From NCBI GenBank assembly GCA_009773755.1, contig WSZJ01000079.1, positions 1 to 32,179 on the forward strand: 32,179 nt of DNA, written 5' to 3'. A model generated the notes under the pieces. That model had not been told where the DNA came from. It did no database searches and was given only the letters and a program-made list of their open reading frames with translations. A program made the position numbers and the translations under genes. The DNA comes from Planctomycetota bacterium (GTDB lineage Bacteria; Planctomycetota; MHYJ01; WSZJ01). Of the stretch, positions 25,063 to 32,179 are shown piece by piece (positions within the stretch are counted from its first letter, which is position 1; each line of letters begins with the position of its first letter).

Positions 25063-25255
25063 AAAACCCCCCTTTCTTCCCCGAGGGGGGGGGTGAGTGC
25101 ACCCGTCTGCCCAGGATCCGACGGCCCCACGTTCGATCCCCCGGGCAGGCGGGTCGTACGCCCCCATGATACACAACAGTTACACTCTCGCGCCCCCTTC
25201 GGCTCAGCCGGCGGGGGCGCGCGTGTTAACGGAAGCGACGGCGAGCGGGGGTGAG

Positions 25256-26902
25256 ATGGGACGTGTGGCGGCGGCGGGGGAGGCGGCGTCCCGGATCCGG
25301 CGCTGGGCGCTGGGGATGGGTGTCTTCGCGGCGCTCATCGGCTGCGTCGGTATGGCGGGGTGGGTCTTCGGAGTCGAGGCGCTGAAGAGCGTCTTGCCGG
25401 GCGCGGCCTCGATGAAGGCGAACACGGCGGCGGCAATGCTGGCCGAGGGGCTGGGGCTGGCGCTGGTAGCGTCCGGCTTCCGGAAATTTCGCGGTCTTGT
25501 CATCGCGCTCGGAGGCGCCGCGGCGGCGGTCGGCGCCTTCACGCTGCTCGAATTCGTGCTGGGAGCAAATTTCGGAATCGACGAGGCCCTGGCGCGCGAC
25601 CTGGGGAAGGGCGGCCTGCGCTACTACCCCGGTCGAATGGCGCCGACGACCGCGCTGAATTTCCTGATGCTCGGAATTGCGATTCCCCTGGCGGGCGGCG
25701 CCTCTCGAACCGGCAGCCGGGTTGCAGACGCGCTCGCCATCCCGGCATCGCTGATCGCATTGATTTCACTCATCGGAAATCTGTTCCGCGTCCCCGCCGA
25801 CAGCCCGGTGACGTATCACACGACTCAGCAAGCGGTCCACACCGCCGCGGGTTTCCTGGCGCTCTCGTGCGGCGCCCTGCTCGTCAACGCGCAAAGGGGC
25901 GCGCTTCGGGTCATCGCGGCCGGAGGTTCTGCCGGCTTCATGGCCCGGCGAATGCTCCCCGGTTCGCTTGCCGTGCCGATCGCGGGAGGCCTGGCGATTC
26001 TGCTCGGAGAGCGGGCCGGCTGGTACGGCTCGCAGTTCTCCTCGGCGGCCGTGGTCGTCGCGGTGATCGCAGCGATGACGGCCGCAACCTCCCTGCTCGC
26101 CAATCGCCTCGCCGTGCTCGACGCGCGACGGCGGCGGGCGGAGCGATCGCTCGAGCGACTCAACCGACAACTCGAGTCCGGAGTGCAACAACGCACCGCG
26201 CAGCTCTCGGCCGCAAACGCCGAGCTCGAAGCCTTCTGCTACTCGATCTCGCACGACCTGCGCGGGCCGCTTCAGACTATCGACGGCTTCACGGCGGCGG
26301 CGCTGGAAGAAGGAGGCGAAGCGGCTAAGGACCATCTCCGAAGAGTGCGCTCCTCCGCGAGGCAAATGGGAGAAATCCTCGAACGCCTGCTCGAATTGTC
26401 CCGCCTGTCGCGAACCCAGATGAAGCCCGGAACCGTGGACCTGAGCGCGCTGGCGCAGGATGTCATCGACCAGATTGCCGGGGCAAACCCGGGCCGAATC
26501 GTGTCCTGCAAGGTTCAGCCGGGGCTCACGGCGTACGGTGATACACCCCTTCTGCGCGTCCTCCTGCGAAACCTGCTCGACAACGCCTGGAAATTTACCG
26601 CGGCGACTCCGACCCCGCTCGTCGAGTTCGGCGCGACCGGAAGCGGCGAGTATTTCGTCAGCGACAACGGAACCGGATTCGACCCCGATGCCGCGAACGA
26701 CCGCCTCTTCCGCCCTTTCCACCGGCTCCACGACGACCCGCGCTTCCCGGGACACGGCATCGGGCTTGCCACGGCGCGCCGGATCGTGGAACGTCACGGG
26801 GGACGGATCCGGGCCGAAGGGGCGCCTGGGAAGGGAGCGACGCTGTTCTTCAGTCTCTCGGAGGTAAAACCGCTTGCTCGGGAAGATCATCCTGCTCGTT
26901 GA
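25256..26902 (+). CDS. Membrane sensor histidine kinase of the phytochrome-kinase-like class
   Basis: A roughly 548-residue kinase. About eight hydrophobic helices fill residues 18-285, then a coiled coil (about 287-325), the H box FCYSISHDLRGPLQTIDGF with H333, the N box LLRNLLDNAWKF, and ATP-lid motifs DNGTGFD and GHGIGLATARRI. The SISHDLRGPLQTIDGF form is typical of kinases related to Cph1-type phytochromes, but no GAF or phytochrome domain is present, so the signal is probably sensed in or at the membrane. The start is uncertain: frames from 25097, 25166, GTG 25223 and ATG 25256 are all open, and the last was taken because upstream residues are Pro/Ala-rich and unlike a domain. The adjacent response regulator gene overlaps its end. 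Confidence 0.88.
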   Translation: MGRVAAAGEAASRIRRWALGMGVFAALIGCVGMAGWVFGVEALKSVLPGAASMKANTAAAMLAEGLGLALVASGFRKFRGLVIALGGAAAAVGAFTLLEFVLGANFGIDEALARDLGKGGLRYYPGRMAPTTALNFLMLGIAIPLAGGASRTGSRVADALAIPASLIALISLIGNLFRVPADSPVTYHTTQQAVHTAAGFLALSCGALLVNAQRGALRVIAAGGSAGFMARRMLPGSLAVPIAGGLAILLGERAGWYGSQFSSAAVVVAVIAAMTAATSLLANRLAVLDARRRRAERSLERLNRQLESGVQQRTAQLSAANAELEAFCYSISHDLRGPLQTIDGFTAAALEEGGEAAKDHLRRVRSSARQMGEILERLLELSRLSRTQMKPGTVDLSALAQDVIDQIAGANPGRIVSCKVQPGLTAYGDTPLLRVLLRNLLDNAWKFTAATPTPLVEFGATGSGEYFVSDNGTGFDPDAANDRLFRPFHRLHDDPRFPGHGIGLATARRIVERHGGRIRAEGAPGKGATLFFSLSEVKPLAREDHPAR

Positions 26903-27323
26903 GGACAATCCGGATCATCAGGATCTGGTGCAGCGCGCGCTCCGAAAGGAAGGAGTGCCGCATCTGTGCGTGGCCGTGAAGGACGTGGAAGAGGCGATGG
27001 ACTTCGTGCATGCGCGGGGGGCCTGGGAGGAGCGCGACCGGAAGTTGACGCCGGCGCTGGTGCTCGTGGACCTGAAGCTGGCGCGGAGTCACGGGCACGA
27101 GGTGCTGCGGACGCTCCGGCGTGATCCGGTGACGCGGCACATCCCGGCCGTGGTGTTGACGTCGTCGGTGGAAGAGCGGGACGTGGCTGCGAGCTACGAG
27201 GCCGGCGCGAACGGCTACGTACGGAAGGAAATCGATTTCGACGAATTCGGGCGGACACTTCGGTCGGTTGCGAGCTACTGGCTGGACGTGAACGTGGCGC
27301 CGGAGGTGTCGCCGCGCCGATGA
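26874..27323 (+). CDS. CheY-like single-domain response regulator (Rcp1-like)
   Basis: A 149-residue receiver with acidic pair E10/D11, phosphoacceptor D66 (VLVDLKL), T96 and K118 all present, and no output domain. Single-domain regulators of this kind (Rcp1 class) typically take phosphate from phytochrome-type kinases such as the one just upstream. It starts at TTG 26874, inside the 3' end of the kinase gene, with GGAGGT 8 nt upstream, giving a 29-bp overlap and tight coupling. It may pass phosphate to another regulator or act by protein contact. Confidence 0.93.
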   Translation: MLGKIILLVEDNPDHQDLVQRALRKEGVPHLCVAVKDVEEAMDFVHARGAWEERDRKLTPALVLVDLKLARSHGHEVLRTLRRDPVTRHIPAVVLTSSVEERDVAASYEAGANGYVRKEIDFDEFGRTLRSVASYWLDVNVAPEVSPRR

Positions 27324-27420
27324 ACGGACGCCCGTAACTTCGAGTTTTCCGATAGGCAGGGGGGCACTCGCGGCTGTTATGTTTCTAGCGCCCAACACAC
27401 GTCCCTGCGGAGACCTCGAA

Positions 27421-28467
27421 ATGCGCCTTGTCGCCCTTTTCGCATCGCTCGTCGGCCTCGCACTTTTCTTCTCGCTGGGTGCGCCGGCCGGGGAAGGGAA
27501 GCCGGTTCTGATTGAGGAAGTCCGTCCCGCATCGACGTCGCTGCGTGCCGACGTTCGCGACGTTTTCGTGGTGAACATCACCCCGGGGACGAAGAAGGTC
27601 CGGGCGTGGTTCGAGCTGCCTCTGGAAGAGCCCCTTCAGAGAATTACGGACCTGAAAATCACGGCCCCGGACGGGTACAGGATTGAGAACGAGAAGCTCG
27701 CGGGAAACCGCTTCCTGTATGTCGAAATCGCGGAGCCGAAGGCGGCGTCGATCGAGGTCGTGGTGACCTTTACGGTTGAGCGGTGGGAGAGCGCTCCGTC
27801 GGCGGAGCGGGCCAGGGCGCTGACGTCGGAAGAAAAGGAAGCGCTCGCTTCGCAGCTGGCCGAATTTCCGAACGGGGAAGCGACGGACAAGATCCAGGCG
27901 AAGACGGAGGAGCTTGCGAAGGGGGTTGAGGACCCGGTGGCGCAGGCGCGGAAGTTCTACGACTACATCATCGACAACGCGGAGTACTGGAAAAAGGATC
28001 CGGAGCGGCTGAAGGCGAGCGGCAAGGGGTCGGCGAGCTACTGCATGGACTGCAAGACGGGGAACTGCACGGACTTCCACTCCCTGTACCAGGCGATGGC
28101 GCGGGTGGTGGACTTGCCGACGCAGTTCGTGATGGGGACGGCGCTGCGGAAGGAACTGGATGGCGTGGAAAAATTCGACGAGAAGCTGAAAGAGCCCAGC
28201 TACCACTGCTGGGTGCGGACGTATTTCCCCGGGCGGGGCTGGGTGTACAGCGACATCAGCTACGCGGACGTGACGCCGGAGAAGAAGGAGTATTATTTCG
28301 ACCACGTCGACGCGAACCGTGTGGCGTTCAGTTGCGGGCGGAACATCGATCTGGCGCCGAAGCAGGATAGAGCGAAGCTGAACTGGTTCATCAAGTGCTA
28401 TGTGGAAGCGGACGGCGAGGAACACACGGCGTGGAGCCGCGAGCTGACGTACCGGAGTTCGAAGTAG
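27421..28467 (+). CDS. Exported transglutaminase-like cysteine protease-fold protein
   Basis: A 348-residue protein with a signal peptide (MRLVALFASLVGLALFFSLG); ATG 27421 was chosen over an earlier start because it begins this peptide and GGAG lies upstream. The N-terminal half (about 25-125) is beta-rich. The transglutaminase-core triad is visible as C216 (GNCTDFHSLYQAMAR), H262 (SYHCWVRTYFPGRG) and D278 (VYSDISYAD). Such exported proteins are usually peptidases or amidases; extra cysteines around C216 (YCMDCKTGNC) might form disulphides. It stands alone between the two-component genes and the porin, about 100 bp after the response regulator. Confidence 0.9.
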   Translation: MRLVALFASLVGLALFFSLGAPAGEGKPVLIEEVRPASTSLRADVRDVFVVNITPGTKKVRAWFELPLEEPLQRITDLKITAPDGYRIENEKLAGNRFLYVEIAEPKAASIEVVVTFTVERWESAPSAERARALTSEEKEALASQLAEFPNGEATDKIQAKTEELAKGVEDPVAQARKFYDYIIDNAEYWKKDPERLKASGKGSASYCMDCKTGNCTDFHSLYQAMARVVDLPTQFVMGTALRKELDGVEKFDEKLKEPSYHCWVRTYFPGRGWVYSDISYADVTPEKKEYYFDHVDANRVAFSCGRNIDLAPKQDRAKLNWFIKCYVEADGEEHTAWSRELTYRSSK

Positions 28468-28535
28468 GCCCAGACTCTTCGCGCTCGCATAAGGCGCCCG
28501 GCAGACATCGAAGCCGTTAGACGAAGCCTCTGCGA

Positions 28536-28670
28536 GCGCGCGCAACGATCGTTCGGAGGCTCGCGCCGCCGGCCCGCCCGGCGCGCTTCGACAGCCCCGG
28601 CCCACTGTCTCCGCTACACGCGCGCCGGTTGGGCCAATGGCGCGAGCCGTAGGACGATCGTTGCTCGCGC
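28536..28670. repeat. Long imperfect inverted repeat, 32-bp arms, 71-bp loop
   Basis: Arms 28536-28567 and 28639-28670 are complementary at 27 of 32 positions, including perfect GGCTCGCGCC/GGCGCGAGCC ends and AACGATCGT cores. The layout is similar to the element at 11414-11573 but the sequence differs. Its origin (mobile element remnant or structured RNA) is undetermined. Confidence 0.75.
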
Positions 28671-28682
28671 ACTAAGTTCGTA

Positions 28683-28736
28683 AAACACTTGCAATTGCAT
28701 AGTGTTTCTTGACGAATGTTTGACTTCTATTAGTAT
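28683..28736 (+). promoter_or_regulatory. Dyad plus sigma-70-type promoter for the porin gene
   Basis: AAACACT (28683-28689) and AGTGTTT (28701-28707) form a dyad enclosing TGCAATTGCA. Immediately after it come -35 TTGACG (28709-28714), a 16-bp spacer and -10 TAGTAT (28731-28736). The dyad abuts the -35 box, a usual place for an activator or repressor site. Confidence 0.5.
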
Positions 28737-28755
28737 TTGCCTAAAGCAAGTGGGG

Positions 28756-28790
28756 AGTTTAATAGTCATTTACCGATTTACTCATCGTAA
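28756..28790 (+). promoter_or_regulatory. Shared upstream motifs, copy 2
   Basis: AGTTTAATAGTCATTTACC (28756-28774) resembles 23392-23410, and TACTCATCGTAA (28779-28790) is the exact reverse complement of 23290-23301. Both sit in the leader between the porin promoter and start codon. Confidence 0.4.
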
Positions 28791-28808
28791 TATTAAGGGG
28801 AAAGCCGC

Positions 28809-30125
28809 ATGATCTTGAAATCGTCGCTCGTCGCCGTTCTCGCGCTTCTCGTCTCCGGCACCGCAGTCGCCCAGACCGGAAGCCTTGAAGACCGCGTCAA
28901 GGCCCTCGAAATCAAGACCGAAGAAAAGAAGGCTCCCGCAACCGGCACCGGCGTCCAGGCCTATTTCGACGACGGCCTTCAGTTCCGCACCGACGACAAG
29001 TCATTCATGGGACACGTGGGCGCCTTCGGCATTTTTCACTACACCAACAACGCCACCTTCAACGACAGCGACAGCCGCTTCGATGGGTTCACCATCAAGA
29101 TGGTGGCCATCGACGTGGAAGCGCGTCTCTGGCAGGCGTTCTCAGGATTCGTCCGCGCGACGTTTACGTCCGGAGGCTCCAGCCTCTTCCTCGGCTGGGC
29201 CGAATTCAACAAGTGGGATGCCTTCAAGATTCGCGTCGGCCTCATGAAGGTTCCCTACTCCCAGGAGTTCCTCGAGGATCCTCGCTGGACGGACATGCCC
29301 GAGAACTCCCTCCTGGGCATGTCCGTGCCCGGCCGCGATCTCGGCCTCATGGTCTTCGGCACCCCGATCGAGGGCGGGATCTTCCAGTACTGGCTCGGCC
29401 TCTACAACGGCACCGGCCCCTCCGCCGGCACCGAAAACAACAGCGACAAGGAACTCTCGATCCGCCTCGCCCTCCGTCCCGGCGCCAAGGCCGAGAGCGA
29501 TGCCATCAAGCATCTGACGCTCGCCGTCAGCTACACGCGCGGCGTCGCGGGCCGCAACAGCGGCGCGCCGACCACGTTCCAGGCCCCGGCCTCGGGCACC
29601 ATCTTTCACTTCGGCCCAACCACCTTCGTGTCGGACTACGAGCGCACCCGTTTCGGCGTTGACCTCGTCTGGATCTGGGGCCCGCTTTCCGTGAAGGGCG
29701 AATGGTCCTACTTCAAGTCCAAGCACAAGTTCGCCGACGGCAGCCACGATCCCATGCGCAACGTCGCTTACATGGGCGAGATCGGCTTCTGGCTCCTCGG
29801 AAGTACGCGCCTCAACAACAAGCGCCCGCAGATCAAGAAGGCGCTCTTCCAGGAAGGCGGCTTCGGCGACATTCAGATCGTGGGGCGTTACGCGAAGGTA
29901 GACCTTTCCGACACGCTTGAAAACGAAGCGGGCTGGGCCGGGAGCCGCAACGCCCAGGAAGTCGCGTTCGGGCTGAACTACTACCCGAACTCGTTCGTCC
30001 GGGTGTCGGCGATGTACGTCTACTACCGCTACGATCACGAGGACAGCCGCCGCTTCGTAACGCCGGACGGCCAGAGAATCGACAACGAGAGCGTCTTCGT
30101 GTTCAGGGCGCAGATTGACTTTTGA
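28809..30125 (+). CDS. Outer-membrane porin, phosphate-selective (OprO/OprP) type
   Basis: A 438-residue protein with signal peptide (MILKSSLVAVLALLVSGTAV, then AQ), a short coiled coil (SLEDRVKALEIKTEEKK) and an alternating beta-barrel pattern (for example FSGFVRATFTSGGSSLFLGW, FKIRVGLMKVPYS) ending in RAQIDF with the terminal Phe expected for barrel assembly. The motif order fits the Porin_O_P family, which in Pseudomonas imports phosphate or polyphosphate; anion selectivity here is inference from family. AAGGGG precedes the ATG by about 8 nt. It is monocistronic, with an elaborate AT-rich promoter region and strong hairpins after the stop. Confidence 0.88.
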   Translation: MILKSSLVAVLALLVSGTAVAQTGSLEDRVKALEIKTEEKKAPATGTGVQAYFDDGLQFRTDDKSFMGHVGAFGIFHYTNNATFNDSDSRFDGFTIKMVAIDVEARLWQAFSGFVRATFTSGGSSLFLGWAEFNKWDAFKIRVGLMKVPYSQEFLEDPRWTDMPENSLLGMSVPGRDLGLMVFGTPIEGGIFQYWLGLYNGTGPSAGTENNSDKELSIRLALRPGAKAESDAIKHLTLAVSYTRGVAGRNSGAPTTFQAPASGTIFHFGPTTFVSDYERTRFGVDLVWIWGPLSVKGEWSYFKSKHKFADGSHDPMRNVAYMGEIGFWLLGSTRLNNKRPQIKKALFQEGGFGDIQIVGRYAKVDLSDTLENEAGWAGSRNAQEVAFGLNYYPNSFVRVSAMYVYYRYDHEDSRRFVTPDGQRIDNESVFVFRAQIDF

Positions 30126-30177
30126 TCCGGGCCGTTGATGACCGCTCAGGAATTCGCGACCGGGCTCGGCCCGGATC
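30124..30177. repeat. Inverted repeat directly after the porin stop
   Basis: GATCCGGGCC (30124-30133, overlapping the stop codon) and GGCCCGGATC (30168-30177) are perfect complements; CCGGGC-TCG-GCCCGG (30160-30174) is an alternative inner hairpin. No T-run follows, so it may stabilise the 3' end of the mRNA. Confidence 0.6.
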
Positions 30178-30178
30178 A

Positions 30179-30206
30179 CCCTGAGCGAGCGAAGCGAGTC
30201 GAAGGG
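30179..30206. repeat. Palindromic repeat copy 2
   Basis: CCCTGAGCGAGC, GAAGCGAGTC and GAAGGG, followed by TCCG; same element type as 22262-22294. It is followed by GGTAAT/ATTACC (30212-30217, 30231-30236), another hairpin. Confidence 0.7.
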
Positions 30207-30236
30207 TCCGAGGTAATGAACTAAGCATGAATTACC

Positions 30237-30269
30237 GAAGGGCCGCTCCCGATCCGGGAGCGGCCCTTC
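30237..30269 (+). terminator. Strong intrinsic-type terminator after the porin gene
   Basis: A perfect 14-bp stem (30237-30250 with 30256-30269) around GATCC, followed by TTCATTGATT, a modest T-rich tail. It would end the porin transcript before the gamma-glutamyltransferase gene. Confidence 0.75.
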
Positions 30270-30323
30270 TTCATTGATTCGCGAACCGCGCCGCGCCGGG
30301 TGCTTCGCGATAAGCTTCAGCGC

Positions 30324-31982
30324 ATGAACCGCCGCCCCGACATCGTTTCAAGCCGCGGCGTCGTCGCAGCAGGCCACCACCTCGCCGCGACGGCGGGCAT
30401 CAGGATGTTCGCGTGCGGCGGAAACGCCGCCGACGCGGCGGCGGCGGCGGGATTCGCGCTGGCGGTGCTCGAGCCGCACCTCAACGGGCTCGGCGGCGAA
30501 TGCCCGATCCTCGTCCGGGCCCCCGACGGAACGACTCACGCCATCAGCGGCCAGGGCTGGGCTCCCGCGGCCGCCACCCCGGACCGCTTCCCCTCCTCAG
30601 GCATTCCCGGCGACGGTATCGCCTCCGCCGCCGTTCCCGCGACTGTCGACGCGTGGATCCTGCTCGTCGACAGATTCGGCAAGCTCCCCCTTCGCGAAAT
30701 TCTCAAGCCCGCCATCGAACTCGCCGCAGACGGATTCCCCGTCGATCCGCGCCTCCGCACCGCCATCGAGAACAACCGGTACCTCTTCAAGGACTGGCCC
30801 GCGACGGGAGCCGCGTTCGGGGAAGCGGGGGCTGTGCTGAAGCAGGCGGATCTCGCCCGGACGCTGGAATCGATCGCGGCGAAGGGGCGCGAGGGGTTTT
30901 ACGCGGGGCGCGTGGCGAAGACAATGGCGGGGTTTCTCAAAGGGGCGCATCCGGACCGGTCGGGGCTCCCCGTCCAGGGTCTGATGACGGCGGCGGACAT
31001 CTCGGAATACGCCGGGGCGTGGGAGAAGCCGGTGGAAATCGAATGGCGCGGATGCGTCGTGTCGAAATGCGGCGCGTGGACGCAGGGGCCGGTGTTCCTG
31101 CAGCTGCTCCGGCTGCTCGAAGGCGACGATCTCGCGGCGCTTCCGGAAACAGAATGGGCGCACCTCTACCTCGAGTGCGCGAAGCTCGCGTTTGCCGATC
31201 GCGAGGCGTTCTACGGCGACCCGAAGTTTGCGGAGGTTCCCCTGGACCGACTGCTGTCGCGCGAATACGCGACGGCGCGCCGAAAGCTCATCGGCCAGGA
31301 GGCGTCGCGCGTCCTCCGGCCCGGCGCCGGGGCACCGCCGCTGCCGTGGACGTCAGGCTCGGCGGATCGTGGTTACGAGCCGCTGGCCGCGCACACCGGG
31401 GACACGACGCACCTCGACGCGGCGGACAAGGACGGGTTGATGGTCGCGGCGACGCCGTCGGGCGGCTGGTTTGATTCGAACCCGCAGATCCCCTCCCTGG
31501 GTTTCGCGGCGGGGACGAGGCTGCAGATGTTCAATTTCCTCGAGGGCCACCCCAACCGGCTTCAACCGAAGAAGCGGCCCAGGACGACGCTGACGCCGTC
31601 GCTCGCGCGCCTCCCCGACGGCCGCTGCCTGGCCTTCGGGACGCCGGGCGGCGACGGCCAGGACCAGTGGACGCTTCAGTTCTTTCTCAACATCGCGTCG
31701 CGCGGGATGTCGTTGCAGGAAGCGGCGGAAGCGCCGCTTCTGACGTCGATTGCGTTCCCTTCCTCGTTCGCGCCGCACGGGGCGACGCCGGCAGGAGCGA
31801 CGCTGGAGGGGCGCTTCGAAAAAAAAACATTGGAAGAGCTGATGGTGCGCGGCCACCTGGCGACGATTGCGGGAAGGTGGGATTTCGGGCGAGTGACGGG
31901 AGTGGCGTGGGATCCGAAGACGGGGGTGATGACGGCGGGGGTGTCGCCACGACGGGGGAATGCCGCCGCTATCGGAGTGTGA
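30324..31982 (+). CDS. Gamma-glutamyltransferase-family protein (cytoplasmic type)
   Basis: A 552-residue Ntn-hydrolase precursor. The expected autocleavage site is before T361 in GDTTHLDAADKDG, giving a large subunit (1-360) and a small subunit (361-552) with Thr361 as nucleophile. Family landmarks include GGNAADAAAAAGFAL near the N-terminus, GLGGECP, and TPGGDGQDQWTLQFFLN in the small subunit. There is no signal peptide, unlike classical periplasmic GGT, so it resembles YwrD-type or acylase-like members; the substrate could be glutathione, another gamma-glutamyl compound or an amide. ATG 30324 was preferred over a start 24 nt upstream because family sequence begins there. The terminator at 30237 suggests an independent transcript. 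Confidence 0.92.
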   Translation: MNRRPDIVSSRGVVAAGHHLAATAGIRMFACGGNAADAAAAAGFALAVLEPHLNGLGGECPILVRAPDGTTHAISGQGWAPAAATPDRFPSSGIPGDGIASAAVPATVDAWILLVDRFGKLPLREILKPAIELAADGFPVDPRLRTAIENNRYLFKDWPATGAAFGEAGAVLKQADLARTLESIAAKGREGFYAGRVAKTMAGFLKGAHPDRSGLPVQGLMTAADISEYAGAWEKPVEIEWRGCVVSKCGAWTQGPVFLQLLRLLEGDDLAALPETEWAHLYLECAKLAFADREAFYGDPKFAEVPLDRLLSREYATARRKLIGQEASRVLRPGAGAPPLPWTSGSADRGYEPLAAHTGDTTHLDAADKDGLMVAATPSGGWFDSNPQIPSLGFAAGTRLQMFNFLEGHPNRLQPKKRPRTTLTPSLARLPDGRCLAFGTPGGDGQDQWTLQFFLNIASRGMSLQEAAEAPLLTSIAFPSSFAPHGATPAGATLEGRFEKKTLEELMVRGHLATIAGRWDFGRVTGVAWDPKTGVMTAGVSPRRGNAAAIGV

Positions 31983-31992
31983 GGCTGGCGGA

Positions 31993-32107
31993 GGCTGGCG
32001 GAGGCTAACTGCGATATGCGCAGAAAGTGAGTTCGGCAGTGGCATTTACAAGGTTCGGCTCGGCGAATTGCCTTGCGAATGGCTGTGGTCGTTAGCGTCC
32101 GCCAGCC
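31993..32107. repeat. Inverted repeat, 17-bp arms, 81-bp loop
   Basis: Arms 31993-32009 (GGCTGGCGGAGGCTAAC) and 32091-32107 are complementary at 16 of 17 positions. The left arm is preceded by another GGCTGGCGGA unit right after the stop of the gamma-glutamyltransferase gene. The right arm leads directly into the tandem array at 32105. Confidence 0.7.
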
Positions 32108-32179
32108 TCCGCAGCCTTCGCCAGCCTCCGCAGCCTCCGCAGCCTTCGCCAGCCTCCGCAGCCTCCGCAGCCTTCGCCA
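32105..32179. repeat. Tandem array of 9- and 10-nt units, continuing past the window
   Basis: Units AGCCTCCGC (9 nt) and AGCCTTCGCC (10 nt) alternate, forming a 28-nt higher-order unit (two of the first plus one of the second) repeated at least twice before the window ends. It is non-coding. Confidence 0.8.

Larger units (their letters stand above)
28468..28808. other. Intergenic region with inverted repeats and porin promoter
   Basis: No gene was seen in this 341-bp gap. Its GC-rich first part holds CGCGCTCGCA/TGCGAGCGCG (28480-28489, 28531-28540) and the longer inverted repeat at 28536-28670. The second part (from about 28675) changes abruptly to AT-rich promoter DNA with a dyad, -35/-10 hexamers and two motifs shared with the region before 23422. 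Confidence 0.7.

Noticed and set aside
25063-25094. Terminator after the haloperoxidase-like gene (C-run, G-run hairpin)
   Set aside because: The T-run lies on the minus strand side only, where no gene is transcribed toward it; on the plus strand no T tail follows, so it was not called.

Overview
The window looks like a chromosomal segment of a high-G+C, MEP-pathway, Gram-negative bacterium, most plausibly a planctomycete or a relative. The grounds are: many exported or lipidated proteins of HEAT, TPR and beta-helix type, beta-barrel proteins ending in Phe, repeated secreted proteins opening with a KVVLKDGRTYEG-type segment, a DUF1028 protein, and very GC-rich third codon positions. This placement is inference; no rRNA, tRNA, phage, IS element or CRISPR array was seen.

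Layout. 1-5.2 kb (minus strand): an edge-truncated unknown gene, a PP2C/SpoIIE phosphatase with a degenerate receiver domain, and a coupled pair made of a lipoprotein and a beta-helix/PKD exported protein. 5.3-7.6 kb: an exported EF-hand-like protein whose frame continues through an in-frame TGA for 43 more codons (candidate selenoprotein), a small exported protein, and a wrecked paralogue of the lipoprotein at 4488-5228. 7.7-13 kb: ispG coupled to a HEAT lipoprotein gene, then queE, fabI and queF. 13-16.4 kb (minus): two tandem HEAT-type exported paralogues and a decayed porin gene. 16.6-19.9 kb: a tightly coupled operon of two paralogous exported proteins with DnaJ-like CxxC clusters plus a DUF1028 protein. 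20-23 kb (minus): a three-gene unit (small protein, Cys-rich protein, frameshifted TPR protein) behind a promoter and an intrinsic-terminator-like leader. 23.4-28.5 kb: a vanadium haloperoxidase-like lipoprotein, a membrane histidine kinase coupled to a CheY-like regulator, and an exported transglutaminase-like protein. 28.8-32 kb: a phosphate-selective-type porin and a cytoplasmic gamma-glutamyltransferase-family enzyme.

Recognisable metabolism is isoprenoid precursor synthesis (ispG), fatty acid synthesis (fabI) and queuosine precursor synthesis (queE, queF). Most of the rest is envelope biology. Three genes are visibly broken (lipoprotein paralogue, porin, TPR gene).

Intergenic DNA is unusually structured: three heptamer-period tandem arrays, three long inverted repeats with 70-81 bp loops, a palindromic repeat present twice (once inside an ORF), and two AT-rich promoter regions, in front of the haloperoxidase-like and porin genes, that share sequence motifs. 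The items most worth following up are the possible selenoprotein at 5357-6265, the duplicated CxxC-cluster operon at 16609-19906, and the shared upstream motifs of the haloperoxidase-like and porin genes.
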